This document shows, piece by piece, positions 1 to 8,037 of a stretch of 64,000 nucleotides of DNA; the first letter of the stretch is position 1; each line of letters opens with the position of its first letter. Under the pieces are notes generated by a model. That model saw nothing but the letters and a program-made list of their open reading frames with translations, was not told where the DNA came from and searched no databases. This DNA comes from Idiomarina sp. X4 (GTDB lineage: Bacteria > Pseudomonadota > Gammaproteobacteria > Enterobacterales > Alteromonadaceae). The position numbers were made by a program, and so were the translations under genes. The stretch covers positions 930,001-994,000 of the forward strand of contig NZ_CP025000.1 of the NCBI RefSeq assembly GCF_002808045.1, written 5' to 3'.

Positions 1-291
1 TTGCAGGTCCTTTTTCAAAAAAAGTGTAATTTCCGACGCCTGCTGCCAGCTATCTGTAATACTGCTGGTATTTTTCACTAGTACATACAACGACGACGGC
101 AATGTTAAACTTAAGCCCAGCACGGCCATGGTCATTAATGATGCGAACGGGTTGCGCCATAGCTCGCCGAGGCTGGCTACCGCTTGCTGAATATGATGCA
201 CCGGCACCATAATGGCACGCCGCCACCAGGGTAAACGCCCGCGACTACTGGCTCCCTTTTCGACGCTTCGATTACGGAACAACAAACTCAT
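1..291 (-). CDS. ftsX: cell division protein FtsX (N-terminal part, cut by window start)
   Basis: The first 97 codons of FtsX are present; the rest lies beyond base 1. FtsX is the inner-membrane permease-like partner of FtsE and links the divisome to activation of septal peptidoglycan hydrolases. The visible part has a basic cytoplasmic N-terminus with a WWRRA stretch, an amphipathic segment around residues 30-45 (HHIQQAVASLGELWRNP) typical of FtsX, the first membrane helix near residues 48-68, and the start of the periplasmic part (EITLFLKK). Its ATG overlaps the TGA of ftsE in an ATGA arrangement, so the two are translationally coupled. The call rests on this order plus the local sequence. 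Confidence 0.9.
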   Translation of the reverse strand, partial: MSLLFRNRSVEKGASSRGRLPWWRRAIMVPVHHIQQAVASLGELWRNPFASLMTMAVLGLSLTLPSSLYVLVKNTSSITDSWQQASEITLFLKKDLQ

Positions 292-965
292 AGCTCGTTA
301 TCCTCCAAACCGTCGTTGATCATACGGCCATCTTTCAACGTCAGCGTTCTATAACGTAGTCGCGCAATGAGTCCCAGATCGTGTGTGGCAATAAGCACGG
401 CCACGCCAACCTTATTAAATTCCTCAAACAGACGGATAATTTCCATCGACAACTTAGGGTCAAGGTTACCGGTAGGCTCATCGGCAAGTAGTAAGGGGGG
501 TTTCGTGACAATGGCGCGGGCAATTCCCACTCGCTGTTGTTCACCGCCAGACAGCATTTGCGGGTAATGCTTAACCTTGTCCCCCAGACCAACTTTATCC
601 AAGGCCGCCTGCACTCGTTTGCGCGCTTCCTGGACGCTATAGCCTTCAATAATGAGCGGTAAAGCCACATTATCGAACACCGTTTTGTCCATGAGCAACC
701 GGTGATCCTGAAAAATCATGCCTATGTCGCGGCGCACATAAGGCACTTGTGACGGCTTAATGTTTCTTAGGTCATGGCCGTTAATCAGCACGCGTCCCGC
801 AGTCGGGCGCTCCATCAAACTAATGAGCTTCAGCAAGGTACTTTTCCCCGCCCCGGAGTGACCGGTTAAGAACGCCATTTCACCCGGTTTTACGTGGAAA
901 TCAACATGGCTTAACGCCTGATGACCTCCCCTGTAGGTTTTACTGACTTGCTCAAAGCGGATCAT
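288..965 (-). CDS. ftsE: cell division ATP-binding protein FtsE
   Basis: This is an ABC-type ATPase of 225 residues, the usual FtsE length, which works with FtsX at the division septum on the cytoplasmic face. The Walker A motif GHSGAGKST is at residues 35-43, the signature LSGGEQQ at about 138-144, and the Walker B/D-loop DEPTGNLD at about 162-169. It sits one base after ftsY and overlaps ftsX by four bases, giving the conserved ftsY-ftsE-ftsX operon read leftwards. Similar ABC ATPases such as LolD exist, but the neighbours settle the assignment. Confidence 0.97.
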   Translation of the reverse strand: MIRFEQVSKTYRGGHQALSHVDFHVKPGEMAFLTGHSGAGKSTLLKLISLMERPTAGRVLINGHDLRNIKPSQVPYVRRDIGMIFQDHRLLMDKTVFDNVALPLIIEGYSVQEARKRVQAALDKVGLGDKVKHYPQMLSGGEQQRVGIARAIVTKPPLLLADEPTGNLDPKLSMEIIRLFEEFNKVGVAVLIATHDLGLIARLRYRTLTLKDGRMINDGLEDNEL

Positions 966-966
966 A

Positions 967-2235
967 TTAATTCGCCGTTGTGGTTTCTGATGCCTCTACA
1001 TTACGGTCAAATAGCGCCGCAATAAAGTCCTTCGCTACAAAGGGGCGCAAATCTTCCAGGCTTTCGCCAACACCAATATAGCGAATTGGAATGGCAAACT
1101 GGTCTGCAACCGCAAATATAACACCACCTTTGGCGGTACCATCCAGCTTTGTCATAACAATGCCCGAAACGCCCACTGCTTCAGTAAATAACTTAGCCTG
1201 GCTAATAGCATTTTGTCCCGTGCCAGCGTCTAGCGTCAGCATTACTTCGTGTGGCGCGTCCGGATCAAGCTTTTTCATGACTCGAACTAACTTTTTCAAC
1301 TCTTCCATTAAGTTCGCTTTATTCTGCAAACGGCCTGCCGTATCGGCAATAAGGACGTCCGTGCCACGTGCTTTCGCGGCTTCTAAAGCGTCATATAAAA
1401 CGGAGGCACTGTCAGCACCGGTATGCTGAGCAATCACCGGTATGTCATTGCGCTCGCCCCAGACTTGCAATTGTTCTACCGCAGCAGCTCTGAACGTATC
1501 GCCGGCAGCCAGCATGACGGACTTACCTTCGGCTTTGAATTGTTTTGCTAACTTACCAATAGTAGTGGTTTTACCCACGCCGTTTACACCCGTCATGAGA
1601 ATGACGTATGGCGAGTCAGATTTAGGAATTTCTAATGGTTTGTCGACGGGTTTTAAAATGTCCGCTAGCTGTTCTTGCAACAACTCGTAAAGTGCTTCAG
1701 CGTCTTTTAGTTGCTTACGGTCCGCTTGCTGTGTCAGGTTGTCGATAATTTTCGTTGTGGTTGCGACGCCTAAGTCAGCCATAAGCAACTGGGTTTCGAG
1801 CTCTTCGAACAGATCATCATCAATTTTCTTACCGCGGAATACGCCGATAAGACCAGAGCCAATAGAGCCGGATGTTTTACGCAGCCCTTGCGTTAAGCGA
1901 GCCCAAAAACCTTTCTTTTGACCTTTTTCCTGAGTTTTTGTTTCGACGGGCTCTGCTTTCGGAGTCTCGGCTTTCTTCGGCTCTTCTGTTGCCGATTCTT
2001 CTGGCACGGGTTGTTGAGCATGAGACTCAGCCGTCACTTGTGCGCAATCCTCTGCGGCGCTTGGTAACTCTTCAGGCGCTTTTTCGGGCTCTTTTGCTGG
2101 TTCCTTCTCGCACGCTTCCGGCTCGGCCTGCCGTTCACCATCAGGCTGATCCTCAACAACCGTTTCTTCTTCTGGCTTTTCGACTTCAGACTCTTTTTTA
2201 TCACGCTTCTTTTTAAACAGCGAAAACATCGACAT
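967..2235 (-). CDS. ftsY: signal recognition particle receptor FtsY
   Basis: FtsY is the SRP receptor GTPase that delivers ribosome-nascent chains to the Sec translocon at the membrane. Residues 1-105 form the very acidic, Glu/Pro-rich A domain seen in enterobacterial FtsY. The NG domain follows, with the GTP-binding loop GVNGVGKTT at 216-224, then DTFRAAA, the DTAGRL switch and the TKLDG guanine-specificity motif near the C-terminus. At 422 residues the length is normal for a gammaproteobacterium. It is the first gene of the leftward ftsY-ftsE-ftsX operon and is divergent from rsmD across about 100 bases. Confidence 0.97.
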   Translation of the reverse strand: MSMFSLFKKKRDKKESEVEKPEEETVVEDQPDGERQAEPEACEKEPAKEPEKAPEELPSAAEDCAQVTAESHAQQPVPEESATEEPKKAETPKAEPVETKTQEKGQKKGFWARLTQGLRKTSGSIGSGLIGVFRGKKIDDDLFEELETQLLMADLGVATTTKIIDNLTQQADRKQLKDAEALYELLQEQLADILKPVDKPLEIPKSDSPYVILMTGVNGVGKTTTIGKLAKQFKAEGKSVMLAAGDTFRAAAVEQLQVWGERNDIPVIAQHTGADSASVLYDALEAAKARGTDVLIADTAGRLQNKANLMEELKKLVRVMKKLDPDAPHEVMLTLDAGTGQNAISQAKLFTEAVGVSGIVMTKLDGTAKGGVIFAVADQFAIPIRYIGVGESLEDLRPFVAKDFIAALFDRNVEASETTTAN

Positions 2236-2336
2236 ATAGGTTTCCTTGGAACTGACACGCAGGAATCGTTAAACTTATGGCTTTAGTTTACCATGCTGTT
2301 TATAAACTGACGACGGTCTGAATAAAGGAACTCATT

Positions 2337-2933
2337 GTGGCCAGAAAACGTGCGGGAAAGACCCGACCCATTCCAGCAACCGGCGACTACCGCATCATCG
2401 GTGGACAATGGCGCGGCAGGCGCTTGCCGATAGCCGACAGCCCCGGGTTACGTCCTACAACTGACCGAGTGCGTGAAACTCTATTTAACTGGCTACAGTG
2501 GGACATTGTCGATGCCAACGTGCTGGATTTATTTGCGGGCAGCGGCAGTTTAGGCTTTGAAGCAAGCTCGCGTGGTGCAACCAAGGTCACGCTTGTTGAG
2601 TCTGAGAATAAAGTCAGCAAACAACTGAATGACAATGTATCACTGTTAAAAGCTTCCGGTATGGAGGTTGTTACCGCTAGTGCACTCAGCTGGTTAAAGA
2701 CGCCAACTGGCAGCCGCTATGACATTGTGTTTATTGATCCCCCATTTCGTCAGGGGCTCGCTACGTCAGCTATAGCTTTGCTCGATGAGCATTCATGGTT
2801 GGCGCCGGACAGCCAGGTGTATTTGGAAACTGAAAAGGAATACGAACTTAAGCTCCCCCAAGGTTGGCAGCTTTTAAAAGAGAAGGCACACGGCCAAGTG
2901 TGTTTTCGTTTACTGACAAAGGATATCAAATGA
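2337..2933 (+). CDS. rsmD: 16S rRNA (guanine(966)-N(2))-methyltransferase RsmD
   Basis: RsmD methylates N2 of G966 in 16S rRNA during 30S assembly using S-adenosylmethionine. The Rossmann SAM-binding loop DLFAGSG is at residues 64-70 and the catalytic DPPF motif at 134-137. The N-terminal RIIGGQWRGRRL segment is characteristic of the family. The start is a GTG preceded by AAGGA. The length, 198 residues, matches E. coli RsmD, and the gene occupies the classical position divergent from ftsY. Its stop overlaps the start of the next gene. Confidence 0.96.
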   Translation: MARKRAGKTRPIPATGDYRIIGGQWRGRRLPIADSPGLRPTTDRVRETLFNWLQWDIVDANVLDLFAGSGSLGFEASSRGATKVTLVESENKVSKQLNDNVSLLKASGMEVVTASALSWLKTPTGSRYDIVFIDPPFRQGLATSAIALLDEHSWLAPDSQVYLETEKEYELKLPQGWQLLKEKAHGQVCFRLLTKDIK

Positions 2934-3214
2934 ACGTTATTATTATTGCCGGAAAAATCGTGTTTGCACTTATCTGGCTGGGCCTATTTGCGATTTTAGG
3001 TGGTGCAACCGGTGAGTTGAGTAGTCAGTCGATAGGGCTTTTAAGTGTCTTGTTGACGGTTTTGGTCATTATGCACCTGCTGCTTCTGGGCGTATTCGTT
3101 GCCACCATGAAGCAGCATTTACCGTGGAAAAAAGGCGACAGTTGGCAAATTCTCGCGTTTGGTATTTTCGCCTGGTTGTCTATTCTTCAGCGTCCAAAGC
3201 AAGACCAAGGTTAG
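2930..3214 (+). CDS. DUF1145 family small membrane protein (YhhL-like)
   Basis: This 94-residue inner-membrane protein of unknown function starts at an ATG overlapping the rsmD stop (ATGA), so it is translationally coupled to rsmD. Hydrophobic segments at roughly residues 3-25, 33-60 and 73-88 suggest two or three membrane helices, with a short basic tail. Enterobacteria carry yhhL (DUF1145) in the same place after rsmD, and size and topology agree. A longer reading frame open from 2864 lies inside rsmD and is not the likely start. Its 3' end overlaps the convergent DUF416 gene by 35 bases. Confidence 0.8.
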   Translation: MNVIIIAGKIVFALIWLGLFAILGGATGELSSQSIGLLSVLLTVLVIMHLLLLGVFVATMKQHLPWKKGDSWQILAFGIFAWLSILQRPKQDQG

Positions 3215-3788
3215 ACACACCCTCGTCGCTGAGCATCATTTTCAGCTGCTTCACTAACGCGCCGTTTACCACAGGCTGTTGCTCAAGAAAGTTGAGCATG
3301 GCCTGCTGAATGGCAATTTCATACTCCATCAGCTCATGGTTATCGACGTGCTCTTTTAAGTTTTCAGTGCCCACGTCCTCAGCGTCATTTAACTCAATAA
3401 ATTTCGCCACGCTGGCTTGCGATATTTTTGCAACGTCCAGTAAATTGGCGGAGTTATCGTCCAGCAAGCCCTGTAGTAATGTACTTATTGCCGTGCAAGC
3501 ATCCATAGCGGGGTATACGCCCAACATGTCATGTCCGTGCTCGCTCGGTGTTTGTTCGTCGACCTTTTCCTGCCAACGGGCAAAATTCACTTTGGTTTTT
3601 TTAGGATTCACCACCCAGTCCCAGCACGCATTGAGAGAGCCGTGCAGCGATTTGCTGTCACCAAAACCAGTAAGGTGGTGGAAAAAGTCGTAGTTAGGCA
3701 CCATGCGCTCGCACAAGTAAAGCGCCAGAACAATTTGCTGTTCGCGAGGCAGCTCGCGAATACGTTGAAACGTATTAAGTTGACTCAC
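3180..3788 (-). CDS. YjaG family protein (DUF416)
   Basis: The protein has 202 residues, no signal peptide and no membrane segment, and belongs to the YjaG/DUF416 family of unassigned function. Supporting features are the N-terminal LPREQQIVLALYLCERMVPN segment, the conserved Tyr-Phe-rich FHHLTGFGD region and an all-helical composition, at the typical length of about 200 residues. It ends inside the last codons of the convergent DUF1145 gene. The VOC gene lies 33 bases upstream on the same strand, so the two may be cotranscribed. No catalytic motif is visible. Confidence 0.8.
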   Translation of the reverse strand: MSQLNTFQRIRELPREQQIVLALYLCERMVPNYDFFHHLTGFGDSKSLHGSLNACWDWVVNPKKTKVNFARWQEKVDEQTPSEHGHDMLGVYPAMDACTAISTLLQGLLDDNSANLLDVAKISQASVAKFIELNDAEDVGTENLKEHVDNHELMEYEIAIQQAMLNFLEQQPVVNGALVKQLKMMLSDEGVSNLGLALDAEE

Positions 3789-3821
3789 GTTGAAACTCCG
3801 AAAATGCGGTCGCTGAAGCGT

Positions 3822-4253
3822 TTAGGTTGCGAAGATTTGGCTGTCGTCGTTAAAGGTTTTGAATTCCAACGCATTACCGCAGTAATCGTAGAAGAACATC
3901 GTACCCTGCTCGCCAGGTTTGCCTTTAAAGCGAATGTAAGGCTCGATAACGAATTCGATACCCGCCGCTTTAACGCGCTCTGCCAATGCTTCCCAGTCGT
4001 CGCGCAATAGTACCACGCCAAAGTGAGGAACGGGAACAGAATGACCGTCAACGCCGCTGTGGTTTTTTAAGCCTGCAACGTCGGGTGCTACGTGAGTGAC
4101 AAATTGGTGACCGAAGAAGTTCCAGTCTATCCAGTCGTCGCTGCTGCGACCCTGAGAAAGCCCAAGTACATCACCGTAAAACGCTCGGGCATTGTCCAAC
4201 GAACTAACAGGAATGGCTAAATGAAAAGGTCGTACGTTGGTGGTGTCTGACAT
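3822..4253 (-). CDS. VOC family (glyoxalase/dioxygenase-fold) protein
   Basis: This is a 143-residue vicinal-oxygen-chelate protein. The family folds as paired beta-alpha-beta-beta-beta units around a divalent metal. The start [22 protein letters not shown] is typical of the family, and candidate metal ligands are His11, a second His in the PHFGVVL segment and the Glu of ALEFK near the C-terminus. It resembles small dioxygenase-like VOC proteins more than glyoxalase I. The substrate cannot be deduced. It is flanked by DUF416 and a small membrane protein on the same strand. Confidence 0.8.
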   Translation of the reverse strand: MSDTTNVRPFHLAIPVSSLDNARAFYGDVLGLSQGRSSDDWIDWNFFGHQFVTHVAPDVAGLKNHSGVDGHSVPVPHFGVVLLRDDWEALAERVKAAGIEFVIEPYIRFKGKPGEQGTMFFYDYCGNALEFKTFNDDSQIFAT

Positions 4254-4274
4254 ACTGCTAACTTGCCTTACCGG

Positions 4275-4568
4275 TTAGTGACTGAGTTTTGCCGCGCTAA
4301 GCTTTTCCGCGTCAGTATCGGGAGATCGGCGCCACATTCTGACACCAATCGACAATACCAGTAGCGCCCAATTTAATGGTGGAATGAAACCGGCAGTAAG
4401 CACGGCTAGTAAATTCCACAAAGGCTTCTTCTGGTGTTGGCCCACTAATACGTAAAACAACAATGCGGCTACGAGTCCCTGGAGTACCATTAGGCTCAAT
4501 AGCATAAGTCTTTCCTTCTCGTTATGTGTGTAACGCTTTTTGCGTTTTTTTCTTTTTATTGCCGACAT
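4275..4568 (-). CDS. small membrane protein of unknown function
   Basis: This 97-residue protein is not recognised. The N-terminus is strongly basic (KRKKRKKR), which would anchor it on the cytoplasmic side. Two hydrophobic helices follow at about residues 21-44 and 51-75, then a polar tail. The gene ends 21 bases before the VOC gene on the same strand, suggesting a shared transcript. Upstream lies AT-rich DNA and the terminator of the transsulfuration operon, so it probably has its own promoter between 4569 and 4640. Confidence 0.6.
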   Translation of the reverse strand: MSAIKRKKRKKRYTHNEKERLMLLSLMVLQGLVAALLFYVLVGQHQKKPLWNLLAVLTAGFIPPLNWALLVLSIGVRMWRRSPDTDAEKLSAAKLSH

Positions 4569-4643
4569 TTTTTCGGCTGAGATAACTCTACTGAATTATG
4601 ACGAAAGTGTAAAATTTTGTATAAATTGTTGAATTAAAAGCAA

Positions 4644-4667
4644 AAAACCGGCTCAGTAGCCGGTTTT
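4644..4667 (-). terminator. intrinsic terminator of the transsulfuration operon
   Basis: A perfect 10-bp stem AAAACCGGCT/AGCCGGTTTT with a CAGT loop lies 38 bases past the stop of the gamma-lyase gene. Read on the minus strand it runs into a T-rich tract (TTTTTTGCTTTT), as expected of a Rho-independent terminator. Confidence 0.85.
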
Positions 4668-4704
4668 ATTTATTGGGAATTATATTTTTAATCGTTTATG
4701 GCGA

Positions 4705-5877
4705 TTAAAATGCGTTTAGCGCCTTGTCTAAATCGGCTTTCAGATCATCCAGATCTTCAATACCCACCGATACACGTACGAAGTTATCCAGAATGCCTAA
4801 CTTCTCGCGGTTTTCTTTCGGTACTGACGCATGCGTCATAATAGCCGGGTGCTCAATTAACGATTCGACACCGCCTAAGCTTTCCGCTAATGCGAACACT
4901 TCTACCGACTCCAGGAATTTGCGTGCTGCTTCTAAATCACCTTTCAGCAAAATAGAAATCATGCCGCCAAAGCCCTGCATTTGCTTTTTAGCCAACTGGT
5001 GCTGAGGGTGGCTTTCAAGCCCCGGGTAAATGACTTTTTCTACTTTCGGGTGCTGTTCAAGCCACTTAGCTAATTCCATTGCCGCTTCGTTGTGGTGACG
5101 CATACGCAAAGCCAGCGTTTTCACGCCGCGCAACGCTAGGTAAGAGTCAAACGGACCAGCAACCGCGCCTACTGAGTTTTGCAAAAACAGCATGCGTTCA
5201 ACTAAGTCGTCATTGTCACCAACCACTGCGATACCACCAACCATATCAGAATGCCCGTTAAGGTATTTGGTGGCCGAGTGCATGACCATATCTGCGCCCA
5301 TTTCCAGCGGACGCTGGTTAAACGGCGTAGCAAAGGTGTTATCCACCACCACAATAATATCCGGGTTCTTTTTCTTCGCCAGCTTCACAATCGCTTCAAT
5401 GTCGACCAGTTTCAGCATCGGGTTGCTTGGTGTTTCCACCCAGATCATGCGGGTGTTGTCCTGTATGCTGGCTTCGACTTCACTTAAGTCTGCTAAGTCG
5501 ACATAAGAGAATTTCAGACCAGCAGAGCGTCCACGGACTTTATCAAATAAGCGGAAGCTACCGCCGTATAGGTCATCCATTGCAACAACATGGTCGCCAC
5601 TGTCCAGCAGCTCTAAAATAGTTGACGTTGCCGCCATGCCTGACGCGAAAGCCAGACCCTGCTTACCACCTTCTAGTGAGGCAACGGAACGCTCCCAGGC
5701 AAAACGCGTTGGGTTGTGTGAACGCGAATATTCAAAACCTTTGTGCTGACCCGGGCTTTCCTGCGCGTAAGTTGAGCTGGTGAAAATTGGCGGCATAACC
5801 GCGCCTGTTACCGGCTCAGGAGACTGCCCACCGTGAATGGCGCGCGTCGCGAATTTCATTGTTTTTTCATTTGCCAT
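4705..5877 (-). CDS. cystathionine gamma-lyase / Cys-Met metabolism PLP enzyme
   Basis: This is a 390-residue PLP-dependent enzyme of the Cys/Met metabolism family. The N-terminal TRAIHGGQ and YSRSHNPTR motifs are present, and Lys204 in SATKYLNGHSD is the PLP Schiff-base lysine. Gamma-synthases, gamma-lyases and O-acetylhomoserine enzymes share these motifs, so sequence alone does not fix the reaction. Gamma-lyase (cystathionine to cysteine, 2-oxobutyrate and ammonia) is preferred because a cystathionine beta-synthase gene lies 29 bases upstream in the same operon. Together they convert homocysteine and serine to cysteine (reverse transsulfuration). A perfect terminator follows. Confidence 0.83.
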   Translation of the reverse strand: MANEKTMKFATRAIHGGQSPEPVTGAVMPPIFTSSTYAQESPGQHKGFEYSRSHNPTRFAWERSVASLEGGKQGLAFASGMAATSTILELLDSGDHVVAMDDLYGGSFRLFDKVRGRSAGLKFSYVDLADLSEVEASIQDNTRMIWVETPSNPMLKLVDIEAIVKLAKKKNPDIIVVVDNTFATPFNQRPLEMGADMVMHSATKYLNGHSDMVGGIAVVGDNDDLVERMLFLQNSVGAVAGPFDSYLALRGVKTLALRMRHHNEAAMELAKWLEQHPKVEKVIYPGLESHPQHQLAKKQMQGFGGMISILLKGDLEAARKFLESVEVFALAESLGGVESLIEHPAIMTHASVPKENREKLGILDNFVRVSVGIEDLDDLKADLDKALNAF

Positions 5878-5906
5878 GATTCAAGTTCCTTAATCTACAA
5901 CAAGCA

Positions 5907-6872
5907 TTACAGCAGGTTCTGAGAACGCATCCAGTCGTCGTTGAACAGCTTCGACAAGTAACGGTTACCCGTATCACAAGCTAAAGTCACAACGCGCTTT
6001 GGTTCGGTTTGTTGTTGGCAATAGCGCAGCGCTGCAGCAATTAAGTAGCCACTTGAAGAGCCCACCATAACGCCTTCTTTTTCCAGTAATTTACGAGCCG
6101 TTGTCAGACCTTCTTTGTCCGATATAGCAAATGCGGAATTCGCCAATTTGATGTCACAAATTTTCGGCACAAAGTCCTCACCGATACCTTCTGCCAGCCA
6201 GCTGCCTGCTTCCACTTCTTCGTTGCGGTTCACCAGTGGCTCCAGAATAGAGCCTTCCGGATCAGCCAGTACCAGATCGACGTCACTGTTCTGCTCACGC
6301 AAATAACGACCAATGCCTGTCAACGTACCACCCGAACCAACACCACAGACAAAGGCATCTAACTTGCCATCCATTTGCTGCCAAATTTCAGGTCCGGTGG
6401 TTTTGTAATGCGCATCGACGTTTGCCGGGTTCTCAAACTGGTTCACATAGTAGTAACCGTTTTCTTCCGCCATGCGCGCTGCCATGTCCTGATAATATTC
6501 AGGGTGACCTTTTTGCACGTCGGAACGAGTCTGTACAACTTCGGCACCCATCGCCCGTAAGTTATTTACTTTTTCCTGACTCATTTTATCCGGCATAACA
6601 ATTTTCAGCGGATAACCTTTGCTTGACGCAACTAGCGCTAAGCCTAACCCAGTGTTACCTGCGGTTGCTTCAATAATGGTATCGCCCGGCTTTAACTTGC
6701 CTTGTTTTTCCGCTTGCTCAATCATTTCCACAGCAATACGGTCTTTAATAGAGCCGCCCGGATTCTGCAGCTCTAATTTCAAATACAGCTCGCACGGGCC
6801 GGTGTCCATATTGGTTACTTTCACCATTGGCGTATTGCCGACCATTTCCAGTACAGTATTAAAAACTTTCAT
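5907..6872 (-). CDS. cystathionine beta-synthase (PLP family, no CBS domain)
   Basis: This 321-residue fold-type II PLP enzyme carries the catalytic Lys43 in NPGGSIKDR, the substrate loop EATAGNTG at about 68-75 and a GVGSGGT phosphate-binding loop. The segment EAGSWLAEGIGEDFVP resembles cystathionine beta-synthases more than CysK/CysM. The C-terminal regulatory CBS pair of eukaryotic enzymes is absent, as is usual in bacteria. It is first in an operon with the gamma-lyase. O-acetylserine sulfhydrylase is the alternative reading, but the pairing argues for condensation of homocysteine with serine. Confidence 0.8.
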   Translation of the reverse strand: MKVFNTVLEMVGNTPMVKVTNMDTGPCELYLKLELQNPGGSIKDRIAVEMIEQAEKQGKLKPGDTIIEATAGNTGLGLALVASSKGYPLKIVMPDKMSQEKVNNLRAMGAEVVQTRSDVQKGHPEYYQDMAARMAEENGYYYVNQFENPANVDAHYKTTGPEIWQQMDGKLDAFVCGVGSGGTLTGIGRYLREQNSDVDLVLADPEGSILEPLVNRNEEVEAGSWLAEGIGEDFVPKICDIKLANSAFAISDKEGLTTARKLLEKEGVMVGSSSGYLIAAALRYCQQQTEPKRVVTLACDTGNRYLSKLFNDDWMRSQNLL

Positions 6873-7000
6873 ATTGGGTCGCTTTGTTGTCGTGTGTTTG
6901 GTTCAATAATGGGGCATTATCCCTTGACTGAGCTCGCTAAACAACCATGAGCTTAGAACCGGATGATAGTTGTTATAACCAATACCCAGATGAGGCTGTT

Positions 7001-8023
7001 ATGCTGGACTTACGCAGTGATACCGTTACCCTTCCAAGCGCCGCTATGCGTGCCACTATAGCCGGCGCAAATGTTGGCGATGATGTTTATGGCGAAGACC
7101 CTTCCATTAATGCGCTGGAAAAGCGTGTTGCCGAATTACTGGGTAAAGAAGATGCCCTGCTGTGCAGTTCTGGTACGCAAAGCAACTTGCTGGGTATCAT
7201 GAGTCATTGCCGAAATGGCGAAGAATACATAGTTGGTCAGGAATATCACACTTATCGTTATGAAGCTGGCGGTGCAGCGGTGTTAGGCAGTGTGGTACCA
7301 CAAACCATTGAGGTCGAGGTTGATGGTACATTGTCGTTGGAGACCATTAAGCAGCGCATAAAACCAGACGACCCGCACTTTCCTATTACACGCTTGCTGG
7401 CATTTGAAAACACCCACGCCGGTCAGCTCATTGATCAGGCTTACTTCGATAAAGCTCGAATTTTGGCGGACCATAACGGTTTGTCGATGCATTTAGACGG
7501 GGCGCGTTTACCCAACGCCGCTATTGCCAGCGGTCGCAGTATGACTGAACTTGCTGCATCTTTCGACAGTGTGTCTCTGTGTTGCTCAAAAGGGTTAGGC
7601 GCTCCTGTCGGTTCGTTGCTGGCCGGTTCAGAAGAGCTGATTGCGCGTGCCCGTCGTTGGCGCAAAATGGTCGGCGGCGGTATGCGCCAGGCAGGGTTTG
7701 TTGCTGTGGCTATTGATTACGCATTAACGCATCAGTTTGAGCGCATTCAGGACGACCATGACAATGCAGAGTGGCTGTTCGAGCAGCTTTCTGAGTTGCT
7801 GGCAAACACCGAGGCTAAAGTTCGCTATTCCGGTACAAACATGACCTTTGTTGATTTGTCTGAGTCGATGAATGCAGACGGCTTACGAGAGCTTATGGCG
7901 CAACATGACATAAAGCTGCCCGGCGGCCAGAAACTCCGCCTTGTCTGCCACTTAGATGTTAGCCGTAAACAGTTGGAGCGCTTCATTGAATTGTTTAAAC
8001 AGTGGCTGAACGACGGACGCTGA
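7001..8023 (+). CDS. ltaE: low-specificity L-threonine aldolase
   Basis: This PLP enzyme cleaves L-threonine and L-allo-threonine to glycine and acetaldehyde. The start chosen is the ATG giving MLDLRSDTVT, the family's standard N-terminus, with a GAGG ribosome site five bases upstream; an in-frame ATG at 6947 would add an unconserved leader. The product is 340 residues. Key motifs are EDPSINALE near the substrate site, HLDGARLPNA for the PLP aspartate, and SLCCSKGLGAPVGS holding the PLP lysine. It stands alone, divergent from the transsulfuration operon and convergent with comM. Confidence 0.92.
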   Translation: MLDLRSDTVTLPSAAMRATIAGANVGDDVYGEDPSINALEKRVAELLGKEDALLCSSGTQSNLLGIMSHCRNGEEYIVGQEYHTYRYEAGGAAVLGSVVPQTIEVEVDGTLSLETIKQRIKPDDPHFPITRLLAFENTHAGQLIDQAYFDKARILADHNGLSMHLDGARLPNAAIASGRSMTELAASFDSVSLCCSKGLGAPVGSLLAGSEELIARARRWRKMVGGGMRQAGFVAVAIDYALTHQFERIQDDHDNAEWLFEQLSELLANTEAKVRYSGTNMTFVDLSESMNADGLRELMAQHDIKLPGGQKLRLVCHLDVSRKQLERFIELFKQWLNDGR

Positions 8024-8037
8024 GGGCTCCTACGGCG

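Noticed and set aside
2930..3214. Open frame from 2864 giving a 116-residue form of the DUF1145 protein
   Set aside because: The extra residues lie inside rsmD in another frame; the ATG overlapping the rsmD stop gives the family's N-terminus.
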